NCBI RefSeq assembly: GCF_003515685.1
Contig: NZ_QWEG01000005.1
Span: forward strand, 279,180 to 343,179
Source of the DNA: Neobacillus notoginsengisoli
GTDB taxonomy: Bacteria; Bacillota; Bacilli; Bacillales; Cytobacillaceae
DNA: 64,000 nt
Reading direction: 5' to 3'
The translations under genes were made by a program, and so were the position numbers. The notes below the pieces were generated by a model that searched no databases, was not told the origin of the DNA, and saw only the letters and a program-made list of their open reading frames with translations. Below are positions 1-8,908 of the stretch, in pieces (the first letter of the stretch is position 1; each line of letters starts with the position of its first letter).

Positions 1-1
1 T

Positions 2-841
2 GAGGCAGCTAAGCATTTTCCAAAAACAGACACAGAAGACTATCCGGAAGATATTATTAAGTTTTCCTTGATTGGAAGGCCGAATGTTGGAAAGTCTTCA
101 CTCGTAAATGCGCTTCTTGGTGAGGATAGGGTCATCGTCAGTAACATTGCCGGAACTACCCGCGATGCAATTGACTCGCTGTATGAATATGAAGGTCAGG
201 AGTATGTCATTATTGATACAGCCGGTATGAGGAAAAAAGGGAAGGTTTATGAAAGCACTGAGAAGTACAGTGTTCTTCGCGCTTTAAGGGCGATTGAAAG
301 ATCAGATGTCGTTCTCGTTGTATTAGACGGCGAAGAAGGAATTATTGAGCAGGATAAGAAAATAGCAGGCTATGCGCACCAGGCCGGCAGAGGCGTTATT
401 ATCGTTGTGAATAAATGGGACGCCGTTGAGAAAGATGAAAAAACAATGAAAGAGTTCGAACAGAAAATCAGGGAGCATTTTCAGTTTCTTGACTATGCCC
501 CAATTGTATTCCTGTCTGCAAAAACGAAGAAAAGGGTTCATACATTACTGCCAGCCATTCAAATGGCTAGTGAAAACCATGCCATGCGCGTGCAGACAAA
601 TATCCTAAATGACATTCTCATGGATGCAATTGCAATGAATCCTACTCCAACAGACAAAGGGCGCAGACTGAAAATTTATTATGCAACCCAAGTTGCAGTC
701 AAGCCTCCAACGTTTGTTGTTTTTGTTAATGATCCTGAGTTAATGCACTTTTCGTACGAGCGGTTTTTGGAAAATCGAATCAGGGATTCATTTGGTTTTG
801 AAGGAACCCCAATCCGGATTTATTCCAGAGAAAGAAAATAA
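2..841 (+). CDS. der: Ribosome assembly GTPase Der (EngA), 3' part; 5' end lies outside the window
   Basis: Der is a tandem-G-domain GTPase needed for 50S ribosomal subunit assembly in the cytoplasm. The frame is open from base 2, so about 279 C-terminal residues are present; the family has about 436, so the first G domain is off the window. The second G domain is complete: P-loop GRPNVGKS, switch TTRDAID, DTAG, NKWD and SA(K). The C-terminal KH-like domain follows (from about residue 180 of the fragment) and ends in the basic RERK. An internal TTG at 68 is not the true start because homology continues upstream. gpsA follows 19 bases later, as in B. subtilis. Confidence 0.97.
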   Translation, partial: EAAKHFPKTDTEDYPEDIIKFSLIGRPNVGKSSLVNALLGEDRVIVSNIAGTTRDAIDSLYEYEGQEYVIIDTAGMRKKGKVYESTEKYSVLRALRAIERSDVVLVVLDGEEGIIEQDKKIAGYAHQAGRGVIIVVNKWDAVEKDEKTMKEFEQKIREHFQFLDYAPIVFLSAKTKKRVHTLLPAIQMASENHAMRVQTNILNDILMDAIAMNPTPTDKGRRLKIYYATQVAVKPPTFVVFVNDPELMHFSYERFLENRIRDSFGFEGTPIRIYSRERK

Positions 842-860
842 TGTGAGGGGCGTGAGTTGA

Positions 861-1898
861 ATGGGGACAACTAAAACAGTCGTACTTGGAGCCGGGAGCT
901 GGGGAACAGCGCTTGCACTTGTACTTGCTGATAACGGGAAAAAAGTCTCCTTATGGAGCCACAATCCAGATCAAGTTAGAGAAATAAATGAATCCCGTAC
1001 AAATAAAAGATATTTGCCAGGTATTGAAATACCGGAATTGATTATTGCTACTTCCTCACTTGGCGAGGCACTTAAAGGAACAGATACTGTTATACTTGCC
1101 GTTCCTACAAAGGCAATCAGGGAAGTGTCTGGGAAAATAAGTGAAATATCTAACGCTCCCCTAACCATTGTCCATGTTAGTAAAGGAATAGAACCGGATA
1201 CGCACCTAAGAATTTCTGAAATGATTAAGGAGGAAATGTCTCCTGAATCGTTAAAAGCCATTGTTGTTCTTTCAGGGCCTAGCCATGCTGAAGAGGTTAG
1301 CTTGAGGCATCCAACGACGGTCGCGGTTTCCTCGGAAAATATGGACGAAGCAGAAAGGATTCAAGACCTTTTTATTAATCAAAATTTCAGAGTTTACACG
1401 AATCCGGATATCGTCGGTGTTGAAATTGGCGGGGCGTTGAAAAATATTATCGCGCTTGCTGCAGGCATTACAGATGGCCTCGGTTTTGGAGATAACGCCA
1501 AAGCTGCACTCATGACAAGGGGATTGGCGGAAATCTCAAGAATCGGTACAAAAATGGGCGCGAACCCTTTAACCTTTGCTGGCCTAGCCGGAATTGGCGA
1601 TTTAATCGTGACATGTACAAGTGTTCATTCACGAAATTGGCGGGCGGGAAACATGCTTGGCAAAGGCCAATCTCTTGATGAAGTACTCGACAGTATGGGC
1701 ATGGTAGTTGAAGGGGTAAGGACAACTAAGGCGGCATACCAGCTAGCAGCCAAATATGAAGTGGAAATGCCTATAACGGAGACCTTGTACAAGGTGCTTT
1801 TCGAAGATCTACCAGCGAAAGAAGGAGCAGAACTTCTGATGGCGCGTGATAAAACACATGAAATGGAAGATTTGACAAATATACTGAATGGGAATTAA
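861..1898 (+). CDS. gpsA: Glycerol-3-phosphate dehydrogenase [NAD(P)+]
   Basis: GpsA reduces dihydroxyacetone phosphate to sn-glycerol 3-phosphate, the backbone precursor of membrane phospholipids. The 345-residue protein has the N-terminal dinucleotide-binding GAGSWGTA motif (residues 10-17). The catalytic lysine lies in the GGALKN motif (K194) and is followed by the conserved all-helical C-terminal half. Length is normal for the family. The start is the ATG preceded by a GAG-rich stretch inside the short gap after der, so the two are probably co-transcribed. A strong terminator lies about 120 bases downstream. Confidence 0.97.
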   Translation: MGTTKTVVLGAGSWGTALALVLADNGKKVSLWSHNPDQVREINESRTNKRYLPGIEIPELIIATSSLGEALKGTDTVILAVPTKAIREVSGKISEISNAPLTIVHVSKGIEPDTHLRISEMIKEEMSPESLKAIVVLSGPSHAEEVSLRHPTTVAVSSENMDEAERIQDLFINQNFRVYTNPDIVGVEIGGALKNIIALAAGITDGLGFGDNAKAALMTRGLAEISRIGTKMGANPLTFAGLAGIGDLIVTCTSVHSRNWRAGNMLGKGQSLDEVLDSMGMVVEGVRTTKAAYQLAAKYEVEMPITETLYKVLFEDLPAKEGAELLMARDKTHEMEDLTNILNGN

Positions 1899-2021
1899 CG
1901 GGCATTCGCACAAATTCATATGCGTGGGCTTTTTGGCGATGCAATCATGATTCTATCTGCATACAATGCAACGAATCAAATGGCAAGTGAAGCGTTGCAT
2001 GGGTATATTAGTCATGTGGAT

Positions 2022-2049
2022 GAGCAGGGGATTTCCTGCTCTTTTTTTT
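2022..2049 (+). terminator. Rho-independent terminator after gpsA
   Basis: GAGCAGG (2022-2028) pairs with CCTGCTC (2035-2041) and is followed by eight T residues. It probably ends the der-gpsA transcript. Upstream, ATGCAACG (1966-1973) and CGTTGCAT (1993-2000) could form a second, weaker hairpin in the same 3' tail. Confidence 0.85.
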
Positions 2050-2066
2050 GTTTTTTAATTTTGGAT

Positions 2067-2345
2067 GTTGATTTACACTACGGGCACACGCTTTCCGCGG
2101 GGCGAAGCTGCTACTTGAATTAACTCGTGCTGCTTTGCGGCTGAAGGTTCGAATTCTCGAATATTCTATGGCGCAGGAGCATCCTTTGTGGAGCCTCCTC
2201 GCTGTTTGGCTAGCTCCAGCGCCTAGCCCCTCGAGGTCGCTTCGGTCTTTCAGGTGAAGTCGAAGAATGCCTTCTCCTTCAGGCCATCCAGCGCCTGGCT
2301 ACGCTGAGCATCCCGACGGAGTCGGTGCCTTTCGTTTCAATCAAC
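2067..2345. repeat. Dispersed repeat copy A, with GTTGATT/AATCAAC inverted ends
   Basis: This 279-bp GC-rich, non-coding element fills most of the gap between gpsA and yphE. It starts GTTGATT and ends AATCAAC. It shares CACACGCTTTCCGCGGGGCG with copy C and the right-end GAGTCGGTGCC...CGTTTCAATCAACGTA. It also contains the block CGCCTAGCCCCTCGAGG, which recurs near 6030 (inverted) and 53385. I see no gene or transposase in it. It looks like a mosaic of two repeat families. Confidence 0.75.
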
Positions 2346-2406
2346 GTAGACATTTATCAATATTACTACGGTAAATAACGTTCTATTCCATCTCTTTGGC
2401 CGGCTG

Positions 2407-2415
2407 TGATATAAT
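2407..2415 (+). promoter_or_regulatory. Candidate extended -10 promoter for yphE-yphF
   Basis: TGATATAAT, a TG-N-TATAAT extended -10, lies 27 bases before the yphE start. No good -35 hexamer is visible 17 bases upstream, so this rests on the extended -10 alone. Confidence 0.4.
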
Positions 2416-2441
2416 TACTTTTTGAAGAGGGGGAGATTATT

Positions 2442-2642
2442 TTGTCACCGGCATTAATGAAAATGTGGGTATCGCTGGCAGCAATGGGGTTTATGTTTAT
2501 TTCAATTGTCAGCATTTATTTCAGCCGCTATAAACTAAAAGGAGCTTTCAGAATGATTACGGCTATTTTTGCATATGCCCTGATGATTCTGGCAGGCATC
2601 ATTATTTTCATTGTTGTTATGAGCGGCCCGACAGCAGACTAG
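2442..2642 (+). CDS. yphE: YphE-like small membrane protein (DUF2768 type)
   Basis: This 66-residue protein of unknown function contains two predicted membrane helices (about residues 6-27 and 39-60) joined by a short basic segment (SRYKLKG). Identification is by sequence character and position: in B. subtilis yphE sits between gpsA and yphF. The start is TTG, chosen because GAAGAGGGGGAGA lies at proper spacing upstream. yphF starts 29 bases after its stop, so the two probably form an operon. Confidence 0.8.
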   Translation: MSPALMKMWVSLAAMGFMFISIVSIYFSRYKLKGAFRMITAIFAYALMILAGIIIFIVVMSGPTAD

Positions 2643-2671
2643 AAAAAATAGATAATTAGAGGGTTGATTGT

Positions 2672-3382
2672 ATGCGAAAAACCTTGAAGGTTGCCTGGCT
2701 GTTTTTTGCATTATTGCTGCTGAATGGATGTATGTATCCGAGCGGTGAACTGGCAAAAAACCAGATTCCTTATGAAGAGCAGCTAAAGTCTGTTCAGGCT
2801 GCCGTAGAAAGCTTCCAAAAAGATAATGGCGGCATCCTTCCTATCAAAACAAAGGAAGCGGAGACGCCCATTTATGAAAAATATGTGATTGATTTCAGTA
2901 GGATATCGCCTCGCTATTTGCAAGAACCGCCAGGAAATGCTTTTGAGAATGGCGGGGTTTTTCAGTATGTCTTGATTGATGTGGAAACAAAGCCGACTGT
3001 TAAACTTCTTGATTTAAGAGTGGCCGATCAAATCCGTGACATAAAAATGAGAATAAGGGCGAATGGGTATCCACCCTACAAGGAGAAACTAGCCGATAAC
3101 GTTTACACGATTAATTTTTCCAGCCTCGGATATAAAGAACCGCCACATGTGGTAAGCCCCTATACCCAGCAAAACTTATCTTTTGTTGTGTCAGGAAACG
3201 CTGAAGTCTATGTGGATTATCGGAGTGATTTATATCAGGTGTTAAAAAAGTCAACGAGAAAATTTAAGGAAGGAGAAGATATCCGCTTAGTTCTGATGGA
3301 CGAATCTATGTTTGTTCCCGGGTATTCCCTTCCGTATACAATTGACAATAATGGGGAACCGGTCTTTCTTAAAAAGCAATAA
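2672..3382 (+). CDS. yphF: YphF-like lipoprotein of unknown function
   Basis: This is a 236-residue exported lipoprotein. A signal peptide (MRKTLKVAWLFFALLLLNG) leads to the lipobox LNGC, with Cys20 as the lipidation site. The remainder is soluble and likely faces the outside of the membrane. It matches B. subtilis YphF by position between yphE and spoIVA. The role is unknown. A strong terminator follows directly, separating it from spoIVA. Confidence 0.8.
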   Translation: MRKTLKVAWLFFALLLLNGCMYPSGELAKNQIPYEEQLKSVQAAVESFQKDNGGILPIKTKEAETPIYEKYVIDFSRISPRYLQEPPGNAFENGGVFQYVLIDVETKPTVKLLDLRVADQIRDIKMRIRANGYPPYKEKLADNVYTINFSSLGYKEPPHVVSPYTQQNLSFVVSGNAEVYVDYRSDLYQVLKKSTRKFKEGEDIRLVLMDESMFVPGYSLPYTIDNNGEPVFLKKQ

Positions 3383-3420
3383 AGAGAAACAAACCCGAAA
3401 TTATTATATAACAAAGGCAT

Positions 3421-3467
3421 AACCCTTTTCCTGAAAAATATACTTACAGGAGAAGGGTTTTTGTTTT
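3421..3467 (+). terminator. Terminator after yphF
   Basis: AACCCTTTTCCTG (3421-3433) pairs with CAGGAGAAGGGTT (3447-3459) over 13 base pairs with one G-U. T-rich sequence follows. Confidence 0.9.
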
Positions 3468-3630
3468 TATTCCGCTGATTCTCATTAACTGTTTTTACTG
3501 AACAGGAGGTAAAAATAAATATCTCAAATATAAGCATAATCAGATAGGACAACATCATAAACATATACTGTCCAAAATTATCTAAATGGATACTATTATC
3601 CCACTTACTCTAGGATCGGGAGGGGATCAC

Positions 3631-5109
3631 TTGGAAAAGGTAGATATTTTCAAAGATATTGCTGAACGGACTGGCGGCGATATTTATCTTGGAGTTGTTG
3701 GGGCGGTGCGCACCGGCAAATCCACTTTTATCAAAAAGTTTATGGAATTGGTTGTACTGCCGAATATGAGCAATGAGGCGGACAGGGCAAGGACGCAGGA
3801 TGAATTGCCGCAGAGTGCTGCGGGAAAGACGATTATGACAACAGAGCCTAAATTTGTCCCAAATCAGGCTGCAACGGTATTTGTCGATGAGGGGCTTGAA
3901 GTAAATATCAGGCTTGTCGATTGTGTCGGATACACTGTGCCGGGGGCAAAGGGCTATGAAGATGAAAACGGGCCAAGAATGATTACAACTCCGTGGTATG
4001 AAGAGCCGATTCCGTTCCATGAAGCTGCGGAAATAGGTACGCGGAAAGTCATACAGGAGCACTCCACCATAGGAGTTGTTATCACAACTGACGGAAGTAT
4101 TGGAGAAATTCCTCGCAGCTCCTATCTTGAAGCAGAGGAAAGGGTCATTAATGAGTTAAAGGAAGTAGGGAAGCCTTTTATAATGGTTGTAAACAGCGCT
4201 CAGCCACATCATCCTAATACAGAGACACTGAGGGCTGGCCTATCGGAAAAATATGATATTCCGGTAATTGCCATGAGTGTTGAAGGGATGAGGGAATCAG
4301 ATGTCTTGAATGTCCTCCGTGAAGCACTTTACGAGTTCCCGGTTCTCGAGGTGAATGTGAATCTTCCTAGCTGGGTAATGGTATTAAGGGAGAATCATTG
4401 GCTCCGTGAAAGTTATCAGGAAGCTGTCAAGGAAACAGTCAAGGATATTAAAAGACTCAGAGACGTGGATAGAGTCGTTCACCAGTTCAGTGATTTTGAA
4501 TTCATTGAAAGAGCTGGCCTGGCGGGAATTGATATGGGGCAGGGGGTCGCAGAGATTGATTTATATGCCCCTGATGAATTGTATGATGATATTCTAAAAG
4601 AAATAGTTGGCGTCGAAATACGGGGCAAGGATCACCTTCTAGAGCTTATGCAGGAATTTGCCCACGCAAAGGCGGAATACGATCATATATCGGATGCATT
4701 GAAAATGGTGAAGCAGACTGGTTATGGCATTGCCTCCCCTACCTTGTCGGACATGAGTCTTGAAGAACCTGAGATTATCAGGCAAGGGGCCCGCTTTGGA
4801 GTGAGGTTAAAAGCAGTCGCACCATCCATCCATATGATTAAAGTCGATGTAGAATCCGAATTCGCTCCAATTATTGGGACTGAGAAACAAAGCGAAGAGC
4901 TTGTTCGTTATCTGATGCAGGACTTTGAAGATGACCCTCTGTCCATCTGGAATTCGGATATTTTTGGCCGAAGCCTTAGTTCTATTGTCCGTGAAGGCAT
5001 TCAGGCAAAGATTTCACTGATGCCTGAAAATGCCCGATATAAACTGAAAGAAACACTGGAGCGGATTATTAATGAAGGTTCTGGCGGTCTAATCGCCATT
5101 ATATTATAA
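3631..5109 (+). CDS. spoIVA: Spore coat morphogenetic ATPase SpoIVA
   Basis: SpoIVA hydrolyses ATP to polymerise into the basement layer of the spore coat on the mother-cell face of the forespore outer membrane. Starting at TTG 3631 gives 492 residues, exactly the B. subtilis length, beginning MEKVDIFKDIAERTGG. The ribosome site GGGAGGGG supports this over the upstream in-frame ATG at 3586, which would add 15 unrelated residues. The Walker A motif is GAVRTGKS (K30) and the protein ends GGLIAIIL. It is highly conserved throughout. Expression in the mother cell by sigma-E is expected from the family, but I could not place a convincing sigma-E promoter in the 160-base gap upstream. Confidence 0.97.
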   Translation: MEKVDIFKDIAERTGGDIYLGVVGAVRTGKSTFIKKFMELVVLPNMSNEADRARTQDELPQSAAGKTIMTTEPKFVPNQAATVFVDEGLEVNIRLVDCVGYTVPGAKGYEDENGPRMITTPWYEEPIPFHEAAEIGTRKVIQEHSTIGVVITTDGSIGEIPRSSYLEAEERVINELKEVGKPFIMVVNSAQPHHPNTETLRAGLSEKYDIPVIAMSVEGMRESDVLNVLREALYEFPVLEVNVNLPSWVMVLRENHWLRESYQEAVKETVKDIKRLRDVDRVVHQFSDFEFIERAGLAGIDMGQGVAEIDLYAPDELYDDILKEIVGVEIRGKDHLLELMQEFAHAKAEYDHISDALKMVKQTGYGIASPTLSDMSLEEPEIIRQGARFGVRLKAVAPSIHMIKVDVESEFAPIIGTEKQSEELVRYLMQDFEDDPLSIWNSDIFGRSLSSIVREGIQAKISLMPENARYKLKETLERIINEGSGGLIAIIL

Positions 5110-5163
5110 CACCTAGTCTTCTGTGCCAGAATTACCCCTTCCAGCCTTTCATATAACTTTGTT

Positions 5164-5190
5164 GAGGTTCCCGAGCGGAGCCTCTTTTTT
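5164..5190 (+). terminator. Terminator after spoIVA
   Basis: GAGGTTCC (5164-5171) pairs with GGAGCCTC (5177-5184), with one G-U, loop CGAGC, then six T residues. Confidence 0.9.
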
Positions 5191-5355
5191 ACGACAATTT
5201 TTGCACAACGGAATAAAAACTTAAAAGATTCCCATGTTTTGAAGGAATATTCTTGCCATGGGCAAATGATTGTGATAATCTTTTAACAGAATTAGCCTCA
5301 CAAAGCTTAAAGCCTTAATTTCATTGGGTTTTCTTTTAGTTTTTAATCAAAACGA

Positions 5356-5384
5356 TTGAAATCCAGCAAGGCTTGCTATATGAT
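5356..5384 (+). promoter_or_regulatory. Candidate sigma-A promoter of hbs
   Basis: TTGAAA (5356-5361), 17-base spacer, TATGAT (5379-5384). The -10 lies inside an inverted repeat, CAAGGCTT (5367-5374) and AAGCCTTG (5385-5392), which could be an operator. The predicted leader before hbs is about 110 bases. Confidence 0.6.
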
Positions 5385-5445
5385 AAGCCTTGTCAATAAA
5401 ATACGTAACTACCACGTATAAAATTGATGAAATTTGTTTAGAAAT

Positions 5446-5467
5446 GTAGATAAGTAATCTTATCTAC
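5446..5467 (+). promoter_or_regulatory. Stem-loop in the hbs 5' leader
   Basis: GTAGATAAG (5446-5454) pairs perfectly with CTTATCTAC (5459-5467) around a TAAT loop. It lies 18 bases upstream of the very strong ribosome binding site GGGAGGAGGTG. It has no T-run, so it is not a terminator. A leader hairpin before a strong Shine-Dalgarno is consistent with an mRNA-stability element. Confidence 0.6.
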
Positions 5468-5502
5468 TAACTGGGCAAATTATTTGGGAGGAGGTGAATG
5501 GC

Positions 5503-5775
5503 ATGAACAAGACAGAACTTATCAATGCAGTTGCAGAGGCTAGCGAACTTTCAAGGAAGGACGCTACCAAAGCGGTTGATGCTGTTTTTGATTCCATTTT
5601 AGAAGCACTTAAAAATGGCGAGAAAGTTTCATTGATCGGATTTGGAAACTTTGAAGTTCGCGAGCGCTCCGCACGTAAAGGACGCAACCCGCAAACCGGC
5701 GAAGAAATCGAAATCGCTGCAAGCAAGGTTCCAGCTTTCAAACCAGGTAAACAACTCAAAGACGCAGTGAAATAA
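5503..5775 (+). CDS. hbs: DNA-binding protein HU (HBsu)
   Basis: HU is the major nucleoid-associated protein; it binds and bends DNA as a dimer. The 90-residue sequence begins [17 protein letters not shown] and carries the HU/IHF signature [20 protein letters not shown], which includes the start of the DNA-embracing arms. ATG 5503 is chosen over GTG 5494 because it gives the family N-terminus and sits at correct spacing from GGGAGGAGGTG. It is monocistronic here, with its own promoter upstream and a terminator 25 bases downstream. Confidence 0.97.
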   Translation: MNKTELINAVAEASELSRKDATKAVDAVFDSILEALKNGEKVSLIGFGNFEVRERSARKGRNPQTGEEIEIAASKVPAFKPGKQLKDAVK

Positions 5776-5799
5776 TTACATAGAACGTGCTTTGGGCGC

Positions 5800-5832
5800 A
5801 AAAAAGCCATGGATGACTCCATGGCTTTTTTT
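5800..5832 (+). terminator. Terminator after hbs
   Basis: AAAAAAGCCATGGA pairs with TCCATGGCTTTTTTT around a 4-base loop. Confidence 0.93.
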
Positions 5833-5847
5833 CTACCTTCAGAACAA

Positions 5848-6178
5848 AATGCGCAAGCGCCTTCGCGACAGGAAAAAACCGCCTCGCGACAGGCAAAGAT
5901 CGCCTGTCTCTGCGATGCAAATTCCTTGGAGCTTTCCTTAGTCGCCCTTAATGCGAGCGAAGCGTAGCCAAGCTTAACACGAGACGTCCAGAAGGCGGTC
6001 TTTGCCTTCTTGACGGATTGGCTTAAGACCTCGAGGGGCTAGGCGCTCCTCGAAAGTCCTTATTATGCTATCGCATAATTTCGTGCGATGTAACTTCTGA
6101 GAAGCTTTCCTTGTGCTAACGCTTTTCCTTCGTGCGATGCTTATGCTCCCGAAGCTTTCCTTTGTGGAGCTGGATTAC
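5848..6178. repeat. Dispersed repeat region B (mosaic)
   Basis: This GC-rich non-coding stretch fills the gap between hbs and folE. It contains segments shared with the other repeat copies: AGGCAAAGATCGCCTGTC (5891-5908), also in copy E; CCTCGAGGGGCTAGGCG (6029-6045), the inverse of the block in copies A and F; the small palindrome ATTATGC-TATC-GCATAAT (6062-6079); and a GAAGCTTTCCTTTGTGGAGC end near 6152. The GTTGATT-type ends are absent. It looks like a decayed or recombined copy. No gene seen. Confidence 0.7.
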
Positions 6179-6249
6179 TAAAATTTATTTCGAGTTATTC
6201 ACAAGGTAGTATTTTATAGATTTCTACAACATGAGAAAAGCCTAACACT

Positions 6250-6279
6250 TTGCTTGCGCTAAAATGGTTATGCTAATAT
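6250..6279 (+). promoter_or_regulatory. Candidate sigma-A promoter of folE-mtrB
   Basis: TTGCTT (6250-6255), 18-base spacer, TG-C-TAATAT extended -10 (6271-6279). The folE start is 38 bases further on. Confidence 0.45.
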
Positions 6280-6316
6280 GGTATAGACTTGCATGAAATC
6301 TGTAGGGGGTAAGGAA

Positions 6317-6883
6317 ATGCCAACCGTAAATAAAGCCCAAATTGAAGAGGCAGTACGCATGATTCTTCAGGCAATCGGGGAGGACCCGGAAAGAGAAGGG
6401 CTTCTAGATACACCAAAGCGTGTTGCAAAAATGTATGAAGAAGTATTCAGTGGATTGAATCAGGACCCGGGTGAATACTTTGAAACAATTTTTGGAGAAG
6501 ACCACGAGGAACTCGTTCTCGTGAAGGATATTCCGTTTTATTCAATGTGTGAACATCATCTCGTTCCGTTTTTTGGCAAGGCTCATGTCGCCTATTTGCC
6601 TCGTAATGGAAAGGTGACAGGTCTTAGTAAGCTTGCAAGGGCAGTTGAAGCAGTTGCGAAACGTCCGCAGCTGCAGGAACGAATCACTTCTGAGATTGCG
6701 AACAGCATTATGGATAGGCTACAGCCTCATGGTGTAATGGTTGTGGTCGAAGCTGAGCATATGTGCATGACAATGCGGGGGGTTAAAAAGCCGGGATCCA
6801 AAACGGTTACATCCGCTGTCCGTGGTATTTTTGTCGAAAACGCCATTGCCAGATCCGAGGTCTTGTCATTTATTAATAACTGA
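6317..6883 (+). CDS. folE: GTP cyclohydrolase I
   Basis: FolE converts GTP to dihydroneopterin triphosphate, the first step of folate synthesis, as a zinc-dependent decamer. The 188-residue protein has the zinc ligands C78 and H81 in [10 protein letters not shown] and C150 in [12 protein letters not shown] 6317 is chosen because AGGGGGTAAGG precedes it and the product then matches family length; an in-frame TTG at 6293 would add eight residues. mtrB lies 29 bases downstream, the classical Bacillus mtrAB (folE-mtrB) operon. Confidence 0.97.
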   Translation: MPTVNKAQIEEAVRMILQAIGEDPEREGLLDTPKRVAKMYEEVFSGLNQDPGEYFETIFGEDHEELVLVKDIPFYSMCEHHLVPFFGKAHVAYLPRNGKVTGLSKLARAVEAVAKRPQLQERITSEIANSIMDRLQPHGVMVVVEAEHMCMTMRGVKKPGSKTVTSAVRGIFVENAIARSEVLSFINN

Positions 6884-6912
6884 CCAACTTTTTTATAAGG
6901 CAGGGGTATCCA

Positions 6913-7149
6913 ATGGAAAAGCGAGAACAGCAAACATCGGATTTTATCGTTATTAAAGCCAATGAAGATGGCGTGAATGTCATTGGGCTAACGAGGGGAA
7001 CAGATACAAGGTTTCACCATTCAGAGAAGCTTGATAAAGGGGAAGTGATGATCGCCCAGTTTACAGAACATACTTCCGCAATAAAAATCAGGGGAACGGC
7101 AACAATCATGACGAGTGTCGGTCAGATAGAAAGCGATTCAGGGAAATAG
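6913..7149 (+). CDS. mtrB: Tryptophan RNA-binding attenuation protein TRAP
   Basis: TRAP is an 11-subunit ring that, when loaded with tryptophan, binds (G/U)AG repeats in trp leader RNAs to cause termination or block translation. The 78-residue sequence is plainly the family, with the tryptophan pocket and RNA-binding region [36 protein letters not shown] and KIRG. It pairs with folE. The usual major target, the trpEDCFBA operon, is not at its B. subtilis place between aroB and hisC in this window, so TRAP's targets must be elsewhere. Confidence 0.96.
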   Translation: MEKREQQTSDFIVIKANEDGVNVIGLTRGTDTRFHHSEKLDKGEVMIAQFTEHTSAIKIRGTATIMTSVGQIESDSGK

Positions 7150-7160
7150 TTTTACATTGG

Positions 7161-7197
7161 ACCAGAATGGCATGCAGGACAGCTGTTCTGGTTTTTT
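7161..7197 (+). terminator. Terminator after mtrB
   Basis: ACCAGAA (7161-7167) pairs with TTCTGGT (7186-7192), followed by T residues. Confidence 0.85.
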
Positions 7198-7254
7198 GCT
7201 TACAGTGTTCTTAATTATTATTTTGTGAAACACTGCCCATAGAAAAATGTTTTA

Positions 7255-7263
7255 TGTTATAAT
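7255..7263 (+). promoter_or_regulatory. Candidate extended -10 promoter of hepS-menG-hepT
   Basis: TGTTATAAT is a perfect TG-N-TATAAT extended -10. No strong -35 is visible. It leaves a leader of about 95 bases before hepS in which I see no further structure. Confidence 0.45.
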
Positions 7264-7366
7264 GATGACTGCTATGTTTAAGGTTTTTATTTTAATCATT
7301 GTTGTATTTATTCAACAGGCTATTACATAGAATGACACAGCTTTGGTATGGTCCGGGGTGATTATT

Positions 7367-8161
7367 GTGCAAGAAATGAAGAATAAGATAGCAGAAATCA
7401 GGGCTTTAATTGAAAATAAGGTGCTTCATCCCTATCTGCTCCAATATATAGAAAAACCTCATATTGATGAAGACAAGCTCCTTCTCCTTGTATCGACAAT
7501 GGAAGGCCTTGGACTGACAGATAAAGAGATGAAAAATTATGCACTTACCGTCATGCTTGTCCAAATTGCCCTTGATATCCATGAACATGTTTCCAATAAA
7601 CAGACCCACTCCGGATTAAAAGCACGCCAGCTGACTGTCCTTGCTGGTGACTATTATAGCGGGCTTTACTATAAACATTTAGCCGAGTCCGATGATATTT
7701 TAATGATCCGCTCTTTGTCGAAAGGCATTAAAGAAGTAAATGAGCACAAGACTTTTTTGTATCAACAAGAGTTTGATTCAATAGGCGCTCTCTTGAATAG
7801 TTTGAAAATGGTTGAAGCAGCTCTATTCTCCAAACTGTCTGATTACTTTGGACGAAGTGCCTGGACGACATTTTCTGGAAATTTCTTATTGCTGAAACGG
7901 CTTCTTAAAGAGAGGTCAGAATATATTGAATATGGTAAATCTCCATTTTTCGACGCGTTATTTGCACTCTCTGATAAGAGTGTTTGCAGAGGGGAATCCG
8001 ATTTAAAACAAATTCTTTTACAAAAACTTGATCAGCAGCTTTTCCTCCTTGAGCAGGAAATGAAAAAAAAGCTGGATTCTTTAATTGATATGAACGACTC
8101 TTTCAAAGAAAGACTTGAAGAGCTTTTCAGTCAAATAAAAATATTAGTGGAAGAAGGGTAA
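7367..8161 (+). CDS. hepS: Heptaprenyl diphosphate synthase component I
   Basis: HepS is the small, non-catalytic partner of HepT; together they make the C35 prenyl chain of menaquinone-7. The roughly 264-residue protein is recognised by [38 protein letters not shown] and the [10 protein letters not shown] stretch, and by its place before menG and hepT. GTG 7367 is chosen for the GGGGTGA ribosome site six bases upstream; ATG 7376 is possible. menG follows after four bases, so translation is probably coupled. Confidence 0.92.
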   Translation: MQEMKNKIAEIRALIENKVLHPYLLQYIEKPHIDEDKLLLLVSTMEGLGLTDKEMKNYALTVMLVQIALDIHEHVSNKQTHSGLKARQLTVLAGDYYSGLYYKHLAESDDILMIRSLSKGIKEVNEHKTFLYQQEFDSIGALLNSLKMVEAALFSKLSDYFGRSAWTTFSGNFLLLKRLLKERSEYIEYGKSPFFDALFALSDKSVCRGESDLKQILLQKLDQQLFLLEQEMKKKLDSLIDMNDSFKERLEELFSQIKILVEEG

Positions 8162-8165
8162 AGGC

Positions 8166-8870
8166 ATGCAACGGTCCAAGGAAGAACGGGTTCATTCAGT
8201 GTTTGAGAGCATCTCTGATAATTATGACAAAATGAATTCCGTTATCAGTTTTAAGCAGCATATTGCCTGGCGGAAGGACACGATGAAAAGGATGAATGTC
8301 CGCTCCGGGTCAAAGGCACTTGATGTTTGCTGTGGTACTGCCGACTGGACAATTGCCTTGTCGGATGCTGTTGGAGAGGACGGCGAGGTAATCGGGCTCG
8401 ATTTCAGTAAGAACATGCTTAAAATCGGCCAGCAGAAAATAGACTCCCTGCAGCTGAAGAACGCTTCGCTCATTCATGGTAACGCCATGGAACTTCCTTT
8501 TCCGGACAATCATTTCGATTATGTAACGATTGGATTCGGACTTCGCAATGTGCCTGATTACATGCAAGTATTAAAAGAAATGCACAGGGTTGTTAAACCT
8601 GGCGGAATTGCGATCTGCCTGGAAACATCGCAGCCGACCATGCCAGTGTACAGACAGCTTTATTTCTTTTATTTCCGCTATATTATGCCTGTCTTCGGGA
8701 AGTTGTTCGCAAAAAGCTATGAGGAGTATTCATGGCTGCAGGAGTCTGCCCGGGATTTTCCCGGTGCAAAGGAACTTGCTAGAATGTTTGAGGATGCTGG
8801 CTTTTATAAGGTGGTCTATAAACCATATAGTGGAGGCGCTGCGGCAGTCCACATCGGCTATAAAGACTGA
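8166..8870 (+). CDS. menG: Demethylmenaquinone methyltransferase
   Basis: MenG (UbiE family) transfers a methyl group from SAM to demethylmenaquinone, the last step of menaquinone synthesis. The 234-residue protein has the SAM motif [11 protein letters not shown], the acidic GLDFSKNML, and the family signatures [15 protein letters not shown] and KPGG. It lies in the middle of the hepS-menG-hepT operon, so ring methylation and side-chain synthesis are co-expressed. Confidence 0.97.
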   Translation: MQRSKEERVHSVFESISDNYDKMNSVISFKQHIAWRKDTMKRMNVRSGSKALDVCCGTADWTIALSDAVGEDGEVIGLDFSKNMLKIGQQKIDSLQLKNASLIHGNAMELPFPDNHFDYVTIGFGLRNVPDYMQVLKEMHRVVKPGGIAICLETSQPTMPVYRQLYFFYFRYIMPVFGKLFAKSYEEYSWLQESARDFPGAKELARMFEDAGFYKVVYKPYSGGAAAVHIGYKD

Positions 8871-8908
8871 GGTTTAGAAGTACTTGAAGAAGAGCAGGGT
8901 GAGTGCCG

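Noticed and set aside
68..841. TTG at 68 as the start of der
   Set aside because: The frame is open to the window edge and upstream codons continue the Der inter-domain sequence, so the gene is simply cut by the window.
1920..2123. 67-codon frame after gpsA
   Set aside because: It reads through the gpsA terminator and into repeat copy A and has no ribosome site.
3586..3630. ATG 3586 as the start of spoIVA
   Set aside because: It adds 15 residues absent from the family and has no ribosome site; TTG 3631 has GGGAGGGG and gives the exact family length.
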